From Adiantum capillus-veneris (Eukaryota > Streptophyta > Polypodiopsida > Polypodiales > Pteridaceae), in contig CM043943.1 in assembly GCA_014529385.2 (NCBI GenBank), forward strand, positions 159,848,247 through 159,912,246: a stretch of DNA of 64,000 nt. Reading direction: 5' to 3'. The notes below the pieces were generated by a model, which was not told the DNA's origin, made no database searches, and worked only from the letters and a program-made list of their open reading frames with translations. The position numbers were made by a program, and so were the translations under genes. The first letter of the stretch is position 1; each line of letters opens with the position of its first letter. Positions 53,212-64,000 of the stretch are shown here, piece after piece.

Positions 53212-53297
<86 letters not shown>
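53191..53297. repeat. (CA)n and (GA)n beside the LINE 3' end
   Basis: CA run at about 53191-53211 and GA run at about 53214-53297. On the minus strand the (TC)n directly follows the LINE 3' sequence and may be its tail. Confidence 0.95.
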
Positions 53298-53303
<6 letters not shown>

Positions 53304-53350
53304 TATCATCCTCGGAGGTCAAATATGACCTATGGGACCAAATGAACATA

Positions 53351-56300
53351 TCACGTGGTGTGAGTGGAGGTCATAAGTGACTCTCGATGCTCAAAAATGG
53401 CTGAAATGAGCATCACAATAGAGAGTCCACATCGTGGTTGGGAGAGGAAGGTATGTAGGGAGAGCTCATGACTGAATATATGGGGAAAAAAGGAACTAAT
53501 GTGTTCAAAATTTGAGCACTCAAGTAGTGTGTGGTACTCAGTCTCTCGCACTTGACGAGGGCATAAGGTGCAAAGTCGATAAGACTCCTCGCCAGTGCCC
53601 CAATGTCTTGTTTCGCAGCGTAGATAATGGGAGCTAAGACGAATGGAGGCAATGGTGCATATCACACTCAACGGGATGGGCTCAAGGATATAGGGATGGG
53701 TTCGGTTACCTTGTTTGGAGAAGAAGAGAGATTTGTAGTTTGTGGCAATGTGTGTGGTGTAATGGCTGAAGCGAGAACCTTCGGATTTCTCCCAAGCCGT
53801 GATACATTGGCGTTGTAAGAAGGCCTCATTAACTTGGGAGTCAATGGACACATCCTTGACCAAGTGACATGCATCCCATCTTCCAAACCATTTCTTGATG
53901 TCAAGCATCTACCCCGAACTTAGTATTTTGCTTTGCAGGTCTTTTGGACCTTTTGACTTGCTTCATATGCGATTCTAGGAAGTCGATACAAAGGACTATG
54001 TTGTGTCTTAAGAATGTACTCCACAACCCTTTGCATGCCCAAGACCTTAATGGGAAGTGATCGGGACTCAAGAAGTAAGAGCATGTAGGGTGTTTGTGTC
54101 TTGACTTGGAGAAAGTTGGTGAGAAAAAGCTTTTGGGCATTCTCAAACTCTTTCAAAGTAGACTTCCCGATGCTACCAAACCACACCTCCACTCCATAAA
54201 GAAGCACCGGTGTCACCAATGTGTCAAAGAGGTGCTTTTTGAGATCTCAACACTTAATCTCTCCAGCATTGCACATGTTCTCAGATGCATAATAAGCCCT
54301 CTTTCCGACTTCCAAGCAACGCATTGTGCAATTCTTCCATTTATGATTGGATGGAACCTCAAGGCAAAGGTACTTGAAGCTATCTACCACTTCAAGTTGC
54401 TCATTGTTGTATACAATGCATGGATTCTCGTCATTGAGGGTCTTTACAAGCATAACCTTGGTTTTGGATCCATTCACGATCAGCCGGCTATATAGGCAAA
54501 AGTGTTCCAAAACACTCATAAGCTTTTGTGCATCTTCTAAGGTATGTGCCAAGAGCACTACATCATTGGCATAAAGCAAAAGCATGATCATCGCATTTCC
54601 AATCTTAACCTCTTCTATGCCTTCTTGTTGCATAAAATCAAGAACCATGCATTCCTATTCATCAATGAGTAGCCCAAAACGGGTTGGCGAAAGTGGGCAT
54701 CCTTGTTTGACACCAATGGTGCTTGCAAAAAATTCTGAAATTCCATCTCCCATACGTAGTCGACATATCACTTTTTGGTAGATGCTAAAGACTGCATGCA
54801 TAAATTCTCTCGGCAATTGAAGGCTTTGCATACGTCTCCAAAGATTTTCTTGCGGTACCATGTCAAAAGCTTTCTTGAAATCCACAAAGCAACAATACAA
54901 CTTTTTCCCTTTCAATCGAGATGCTTCCATAAGAACTCGAAGAATGACAAGGTGGTCAATAGTGCTATGATGCTTTCAAAAACCTGCTTGGCGAAGTGCA
55001 TGTTTGTTGTTCTTTTCAACCCATTCACTTATCCTCATCTCCATGATACATCCAAATAACTTTTCCATCAAAGAACCAACTATTATAGTGCGATAGTTGT
55101 TCACATTGTTTACATCTCTCGTCCTTTGGACAAAGGTTTGATCCAATTTGCACTCCAATCATGAGGCATGCCATGCTGAAGTGCAAGGTTAAACATATCG
55201 CGTATCCAATATCGTGTTTTCTTGCTTATCCAGTTAATCATTTCAGCCTTAATACCTTGAAGGTCCCCTGCCTTGCGAGTAGCAAGTTTCTTAAGCGCGC
55301 AACATACAACTTCAATGGTAAAGAAGGGAGGCATAAACGGAAGGGAGCTACAACACTGCATCTTATCAACATTGGGCTGCTCATAGAGGTTATTCAAATG
55401 CGTATTCATATCCTCAAGAGTCAAGTCACCAAAGCTCTCAACATGCTTGCCTTTTAGATTTTTGCCAAAACTTGCCACATGCATGTGCTTTCTCTTGCGT
55501 TAAAAGAAGATGTTTTTGGACTTCCCACCTTCTCCTCTTTTTTTGAACAAGTGCTTTGTATGTGTGTGAATGTTCCAAGTAAAATTCTTTGTATTTGCTT
55601 GCATCCAACCTTAGCAAGTGTTATCGTGCTTGACTACATTCCATGTCAAACCATTCATTCTTGGTGCTACCCTTCTTAGAACTTTTGCAAGACATGTGTT
55701 TCACCGAAAAGCATTCCTTCGCACAAGAGCAAATTACTTCTTTGAAAACTTTCCACTTGCATTCTGATGTTGGGCTCCTTTGATGCTCTGTCATGCTCAA
55801 CATTTGGTCCACCATAGAAGCATATATAAGTGCTCGTTTGAAGTCTAAACGTAGGTATAAATGATTCACATCATGATTGGAGGCTACATGCTCGGGTCTT
55901 TTACCACACTTGAGGTCAATACATAATATCCTATGATCTGATTCTGGATTCCATTCACCAAGTGTAAAGCTTTGTATGCATTCTAGAATGGCTTCCGAAA
56001 ACAACATATAGTCAATGAAGCTGCCATAGAGATACACCATTTGCAATGAGCATTTTGCACATATGTAGAAGTGACTTTCCATAGTGATCTAGTTCTTTTG
56101 CATCATTAGAACTTTGATTATACATGTATGAGTCATCCATTCTTCTTGAGACGTGCGGCATGTCGACTTGTTGTGTGTCGTGTTGTAATGTATTTGTGCA
56201 AGCATTCATGTCTCCAAAGACAATGACTTCACCTAGGTCCTTGTAATGAGCAATGTCTTCCTCTAGCTCAACAAAGAGCTGATCTCTATCCATATCCAAG

Positions 56301-56668
56301 TGAGCATAAAAGTTGGAGTCATAGTGAGGAATGTAGCAACCAGCCACAAACATGACTTGACCATTTGGTGGATTGATTTTCAACCATAAGTAGCCTTTAT
56401 ACTTATCTTCTTTGACAATGGAAACATCTTTCAAACCCTTTTTGGTCATACATGCTATGCCTCCTTGGCCTCTACGTTGCTTTTCATTTTTATCCCACAT
56501 CAAAGAATGCACATCGTATTTGTCAAATCCAAGAATTCGTTGCACATCATGCTCCCATGTTTTGACAAGAAGTATCACATCGAAATCATTGGTAAGCTCA
56601 TAAATGCCAATTCCCGCATTCCATGGATACCCGTTACAATTCCAAAAGCTTATTTGCTAGCGTGAGTT
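53351..56668 (-). pseudogene. LINE ORF2 remnant: AP endonuclease, reverse transcriptase, zinc finger
   Basis: The endonuclease starts near 56668 with a WNCNGYPWN motif and continues with VIVFGDMNACTNT (metal-binding GD.N) and WNPESDHRIL (the SDH catalytic motif). A frameshift or deletion near 56040 separates its halves. The RT shows LYCCFVDFKKAFD (motif A, near 54895), GVKQGCPLSPTRFG (motif B) and MLLLYANDVVLLA (motif C, near 54580). Motif C should contain two Asp (YADD), so the catalytic Asp is Asn. An in-frame TAG lies at about 54652-54654. The last part carries LLYGVEVWFGSIGKS and a C-x2-C...H-x4-C finger, ending at the stop at 53351. It copied LINE RNA into the genome when active; this copy cannot. 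Confidence 0.88.
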
Positions 56669-56689
56669 GGTCTCATAGATCATGTGTCA

Positions 56690-57651
56690 CTATTTGTTGG
56701 GTGGACTTGCATCCTCCTCAAGTGGCTTTTCTTCTTGAGATGACACCTTAACCTTCTTGCTTCTTTCCTCATATGCTTTGCAACATACATTTTTTTGCAT
56801 AAGAGTGCGATCCTTGTATACATTACAACCCTTTCCTTTGAGGTAGATCGAACTATTGTCAAGGATGATCTTTCTCTTTACCTCATCAGGCATGGTATAT
56901 AAAATAGGTCTTTCTCCCGAGCAAGGGACTCCTTGATTTCCAACTCGATGTGCACCATAAGCCATGATTCCAGACATGCCAAAGTATGTAACAAAAAACT
57001 CTTCAATAGCAACCGCAAGAGATTGGGGTCTTTCCATGCTTTCCTCCTTGATTCCATGAATGACGATCTTCTTTGAACGTTTTGACATTCTTGCAATTCT
57101 TGAGTGTCCACATTCTCTACATATTTTGCTTGGACAATGGCTTGTGTGATAGGAGATGTAGAAACCACATTATCCTTACATATATCAGCCCATGATTTGG
57201 ATGCATTTCTCATCTCATATACATCATGTCGCATTGTATCTATCGTTTCCTCTTTCAATACATGATCACTCTCAACTTTGCTCAAGCGCTCTTTCAATAC
57301 ATTCATGTCAACAAGAGAGCGCTTACATTCTTGAACTTCATTCTCAAGATGCATCAAGCGTGTTGTTTGCATCTCAAAAACCTTCTTGAGGTGCTCATTC
57401 TCCACAAAGAGAACTCTTAAAGTGCCATTCTCCATTGCAAGTGCGTGTAGCTCTTCACCTTGCTTGTTGACGGTTTCTTGTAATGAGATGAAGTAAGCCA
57501 TGATCATTGATTTCGTTGTTGTAGACGATGTGGTTGGATTAGCATCCAAATTCCTTGGAGATTTTGCATCATTCTCCATACCCTTGCGAGTTTTGTCTGA
57601 CGTTGCCTTCAAGTCGGCAACAAAAATGCAAAGTTTTGACAGTTTTTTCAA
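56690..57651 (-). pseudogene. LINE ORF1 remnant: coiled coil plus RRM-like RNA-binding domain
   Basis: The first frame (57651 down to about 57090) has heptad-rich sequence (ENEHLKKVFEMQTTRLMHLE and onward), a likely coiled coil of about 90 residues. A frameshift near 57080-57095 moves into 57088-56690, which reads KKIVIHGIKEE, then AYGAHRVGNQG, then RPILYTMPDEVKRKIIL and KDRTLMQ. This order matches the RRM and C-terminal domain of vertebrate-type L1 ORF1 proteins, which trimerise and bind LINE RNA. I do not see the CCHC knuckle of typical plant L1 ORF1 proteins. Confidence 0.7.
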
Positions 57652-57784
57652 TTCTGAGATGCTGTTACAGCAAAGCGTTTCATTGCTTAAAATTTTTTTG
57701 TCTTTACATCAATAGGTAGAGGGCTTTGTGCTCTTCAATTGATGCTAAAGATAACCTAAATTGGAGTTCAAATGAGCGAGTTAT

Positions 57785-57785
<1 letters not shown>

Positions 57786-57874
<89 letters not shown>
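57786..57874. repeat. (GATA)n(GA)n microsatellite at the LINE 5' end
   Basis: A few GATA units at 57786-57799, then GA to 57874. Confidence 0.96.
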
Positions 57875-57876
<2 letters not shown>

Positions 57877-58190
57877 CGAACAACTTGAAATTTATGAGAA
57901 ATGCGTTCTAATATTTAATAAAAAAGTAAAATGCTGGTGTCCCCCAATACCTACCTATTATTGCATGTATTATGTTTTTCTTAGGATTAAAATCTCACAG
58001 AATGAAGAGACAAAGGGTCGATCCAAAACTGTCATGGTAAACATGAAGCAGAAGGGAGACCACCTCAGTTGTTGAGAGGCTCTTTAAAGAGAGATGTGTA
58101 CTTTGCTCATGCCAAAGATATATTTATTGGAGATGATGTTATGGGGATAGAGGAATCCCCCAATACTAAGAAGCATCAGAACAGGAAGAA

Positions 58191-59880
58191 GTGCCAGTAA
58201 GCCTGAAGCTTCAAGTAACTAGCACCAAAAAGAGAGACATTGATGTTTCTTCTGCCTGTGAGCCAGCTACTACAAAATGTAAGTATGGGGTGGATGGTGT
58301 TGAAAATCCTGCATGTGTAGATGAAAGACTGTTTGATTTTGCAGGAGTTGCTAAAATGTTCGAGAAGGTCTCCTCTATCTTCAATGCCCCATTCATTCTG
58401 GATGACCTTATAGCTCAGCAAAACAAATTTCTCAAGTCTAAAAGAGACAGGTTTGAGCTTGAGGTCCAAAGGGGCAAGAGTGGTTCTTGCTGACATGGTG
58501 GTGGTGTACTTAAAAGATTGTGTACTTAAAAGATTGTGATTCCACAAGATGGTCATACAAGAAGTACCATCAGCTGCCTATCATCTACAGACCCTCATGG
58601 TGTCCTATGCACAAATGAGATTGCAAGCTAATCAAAGAATCCTTTGGGTTCCTTCTATTCTTAAATTCTCTATTTGCTAGTCTCTTGAAAGATTCTTCAA
58701 AGGTAATGGAGGAGGAGGATCTACCACCAGATAAACAAGATGATGAAGACATGGAGTCCAATGAGATTCTTGAGATTGAGGAGGATATTAATCTTGAGTC
58801 AAAGACTAAAGAGGTGCAACGAAGAAAAATACTTACAGTTAAAACATCTGACATCAAACTACCTTTAGATGTGTCTGGCTTTAATGAGAAGCAAGCCACA
58901 TTGATGCTTCCTGAACTTCCAGAGTTCAAATTTGGTGAGAGATCATACATTTTCCTCCATGACATTCAAAGTATATTTTTTTTAAGGGAGGACTTTGCAC
59001 TTGCCACCATCTCCAAATTCCAACTTCCACTAAGTAAAACATCCCAAAATTCCTAGGCTTAACATGTAACATGTTCTTCTTCATCCATTGGATCTATTCA
59101 AGAGAGAGGAGTGGATTTGTACCTGATGACAACAATGACGACGAGCCGATGAAAACCTCCAGTAACCCAATGGAGTGCCTCAAACTTTGCTTTGACAAGG
59201 CCAAAAATCATAGAGAGACACTCCCATATGAGGCTACATTCCAAGCTATCAAAAACAACCTCATGCCATCAACCAATACTCAAGGAGTAGAGGACTGGTT
59301 ACAAGTCACGCACAAGGGTCCACGAGGTCAGTGGACCTATGGAAGGATGACTTATATATGCAAGATGAGAGCTATCTGGTAGCCCTCCTCCCCCTCCCAC
59401 CAACAATTCTAGATGTCACTATCTTTCTCTAACTCATCCTTTTGTTTACAGTCATGGATTACTGAAAAGGATGAGTTCCTTAATTGCCGGACAAGAGAGT
59501 ATTGTGGAAGGGATGCAGCACTAGGACAATACCTTGCCAGACTCTGCGAGGCACCCATAATAGTCTTTCACAATGGAATGTCCCAAGAGGGAAGTACTAC
59601 AACATTCGTCCTCAAGATTCTCTCACAATTCCTAGGTGGACCAATGCTACCACAAAATATAGACAAAGTTATCCTTGTCGACAAAGTTTTTGCTGCAGAA
59701 TGTTTTGGATATTGTTCGGGGTACACTTGTGGTCGTGCACCTTATTTTTACACATACACAACAATGGCACTCACTTGGGGAAACAAAACCCAAATGAACT
59801 GTTAGATTATGTCAAACATTTAATGATCCGATACAAGGGTAATGTACCAAAAGATATCCACTATCTGTTATCAAGTTGAG
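58191..59880 (+). pseudogene. Unrecognised coding-like region, possibly a broken gene
   Basis: Several plus-strand open stretches lie in sequence: 58191-58493 (contains FDFAGVAKMFEKVSSIFNAP), 58685-59056 (acidic, EEEDLPPDKQDDEDMESNEI), about 59113-59382 (WLQVTHKGPRGQWTYGRMTY) and 59413-59879 in two overlapping frames. Composition and spacing look like exons or frameshifted parts of one protein. Possible splice sites exist but I could not build a convincing model, and no domain is recognised. It could be a host pseudogene or part of a mobile element. Confidence 0.35.
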
Positions 59881-62260
<2,380 letters not shown>

Positions 62261-62267
62261 GGATATC

Positions 62268-62819
62268 TCAGCAACCAAAGCCATACAAGCGGTTGTCAAT
62301 AGAATGGATCAGTTCAATGGCAAAGATGTAACCAAGTACTTACGCGAGTATGTGAAGGAGATGAGCTGCATTGTGTGTCAGAAGGTGAGATGATTCAAAT
62401 ATTTCAGCTAGTTGTTGCCCCATAAATCAGGGAACATGTTAGGGCAATTGAAGGGGCATGGGAGAAACTAGGAAGAACTCAAAGTAGCTTTAGAGGAGGA
62501 ATATTTCATGGAGGACTCTGAGAGAGTGACCAAAAGGACATTCTTAGAATGGGTAGTCAAGACAAAGCAAGGAATATCGATAGCAGAGCTACTTAGGGAA
62601 TTTGAGCGGCGCTATGCACAACTCACAAGGACAGAAAATGCAACACTAGATGCAGAGAAGATAGATCTTTTCTTATAAGCTACAGGTAAAGAGTTCCAAG
62701 AAAATTTGAAGCTTCTTCTTGAAGATAAAGATCTTGAGCAAGGACTAAAGACCGATTGGAATGAGGTTGAACAGGTGAAGGTCTTTCTCCAAATGCAAGC
62801 ACCTATGCTTGCCTCTTGA
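62268..62819 (+). pseudogene. Broken retrotransposon gag-like gene
   Basis: Plus-strand frames give QFNGKDVTKYLREYVKEM, then, after stops and a frameshift, VALEEEYFMEDSERVTKRTF, EWVVKTKQGISIAELLREFE and ENATLDAEKIDLFL, ending at TGA 62817-62819. The pattern (substrate segment, folded helical Gag region with ...LL.EFE..Y..L) fits the capsid-like Gag of plant LTR retrotransposons, but of a family different from A-C. No zinc knuckle, protease or RT follows; PPR-like sequence comes next. Confidence 0.55.
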
Positions 62820-62869
62820 ATTCTTGAGGCTTTATGCAAGACCTTCACATGGATGAAAGAATTCATGAT

Positions 62870-63115
62870 GAGATTGAGATTTTTTGTCCAAGAAACATGT
62901 TGTGCTTGGCAATGCTTTGGTCAACATTTATACCAATTGTGGTGCCCTTACAAAAACATAAAGTGTTATTGGTGAGCTTTCTATGCAAAATGTCCCCTAT
63001 TGGAACGCGTTGATTGCAAGGTATGCCCAACATGGTCGTGGAAAGGAAGATTTGGGTTGTTTTAATGAGATGTGAAGTGAGGGTTTCTCGCTAGATATAG
63101 TCTCTTGGAGTCCTC
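62870..63115 (+). pseudogene. PPR gene remnant
   Basis: Read across one or two stops: VVLGNALVNIYTNCGALTKT, then MQNVPYWNALIARYAQHGRG and KEDLGCFNEM. This is the S/P-motif boundary typical of plant PLS-class PPR proteins. It lies on the plus strand and continues only weakly beyond 63115. It is only about 250 bp long and inactive. Confidence 0.75.
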
Positions 63116-64000
63116 TTGTAGGAGGGCTTATTGAGGAAATCCTCGCTGGATTTTGTTGGATGCAACTACCCAGTTCATCATCCTTTGGAATGTGTATGTG
63201 TGATGACTTAGATCTCCTACAATCTACACCCTTTGTTGATTTCAGGTCTCTTGAAAATGGCTTAATACCTTCTGCCATTATGTGATCTCAATATCCCTCG
63301 GCCAAGGGCCTAGTCCTTGCATTTTCTTCTTAATGTTGGCTTTTCACCTTATTTGTGCATTCCCACGAAAAAACCTTGTTGTTCCCATGTTAGCCCAAAT
63401 TTCCACCCTGGCACAACCCTATTCTTATAAACCTTGTTGGCCCTAGTGCTTGACCTTTTCATATTCTACCCCCATTCAAATGCCTTTTCTAACTTGTGGA
63501 CTACCCCTTGCCTTCTAGACCTGATTTTCCTCTAGCATTTCCACACTTATCCCAACATAATGTTGTCTTTGGGTTGGTTCTTGTATAAGATTACTTAGGC
63601 ACTTAGCTTAGTGGTAAACTTGGAATGAATCCCAAAATACACACTGATCCCCCACTCTGACAAATCACAATCCTTGCTAACAACTCTCTTTGTTTAGTGC
63701 TTTGTCTTATACTATTTGTTGCTCAACAACCCTTGCACCTATAAATGATGTGCATAGTCCTATATTTGCAGATTCAAGAGACAAGCTAGATAAGCCTTCT
63801 TGTCCTTGGTTTATAGTTTTTCAATGCTTTAATTTGGTCATATTTGGCCCTCTACATGGAAAACCATCAAGTTTCCCACCACAATAACGATATGTCACTC
63901 AGATCTTTTGAGTCTTTCTCCTTTAAGTGAAGAAAGAGACTTGTTGTTTCATGCTGATATGGTATGAAGGGTGCCCCTTGATAGCCACAAGAGTGCCATT
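63116..64000. other. Non-coding interval to the window edge
   Basis: Only short frames without domains. Nothing recognised. Confidence 0.3.

Larger units (their letters stand above)
53298..57785 (-). mobile_element. LINE (non-LTR retrotransposon), L1-like organisation, inactive
   Basis: About 4.5 kb on the minus strand: ORF1 (57651 to 56690), AP endonuclease (about 56665 to 55900), reverse transcriptase (about 55480 to 54250), a C-terminal region (54219 to 53351) with a CCHC motif CTLCPRQVRETEYHTLLEC, and a 3' UTR of about 50 bp ending at (TC)n. A (GATA)n(GA)n array lies just beyond the 5' end (57786-57874) and (GA)n just beyond the 3' end. I found no LTRs and no clear non-microsatellite target duplication. 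Frameshifts and stops separate all parts. Confidence 0.9.

Noticed and set aside
57192-57420. Plus-strand frames over the LINE ORF1
   Set aside because: Antisense shadows of the coiled-coil ORF1.

Overview
The window is nuclear DNA of a land plant with a large, repeat-rich genome. The evidence is an intron-containing S-type (SLAC1/SLAH-type) anion channel gene, degraded pentatricopeptide-repeat (PPR) sequence of the kind abundant in organelle RNA-editing factors, Ty3/gypsy elements primed by initiator tRNA-Met with a chromodomain-like integrase tail, and very dense (GA)n, (CA)n and (TA)n microsatellites. The flavour of the PPR and retroelement remnants suggests a homosporous fern or another seed-free plant. 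That placement is inference only. No bacterial, organellar or CRISPR-like features were seen.

Layout. 1-5.5 kb: the decayed end of a gypsy pol gene, an LTR-like stretch, a broken gag start, and a 1.33 kb segment bounded by 20-bp inverted repeats. 5.5-12.2 kb: non-coding, with long microsatellites, poly-C tracts, a local tandem duplication and a dispersed repeat present twice. 12.24-14.86 kb: the only apparently functional gene, a SLAC1/SLAH-family channel in four coding exons (627 aa), with a probable 5'-UTR intron and a possible poly(A) signal. 16.7-20.5 kb: a minus-strand PPR pseudogene broken by a solo gypsy LTR (TSD CCAAG) and by a short LTR plus tRNA-Met primer site from another element.

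22.15-30.94 kb: gypsy element A, complete, minus strand, with near-identical 1.6 kb LTRs, 5-bp TSD CGAAG, PBS, polypurine tract and one gag-pol frame broken by only two stop codons. 34.32-50.54 kb: an older related element C (TSD TTTCT), whose left LTR was split by a second element B (TSD GGGAG); both are decayed. 53.3-57.8 kb: a minus-strand LINE with a coiled-coil/RRM ORF1, an AP endonuclease, a reverse transcriptase and a C-terminal zinc finger. It carries frameshifts and a changed catalytic motif, and (GA)n arrays lie on both sides. 57.9-64 kb: unrecognised coding-like sequence, a 116-bp (TA)n tract, a broken gag-like frame and a PPR remnant.

How it fits together: one host gene sits in repetitive DNA. 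The insertions can be ordered in part: C before B; A very recent; the solo LTR and the short LTR fragment after formation of the PPR gene. All junction positions were read by eye and no alignment program was run.
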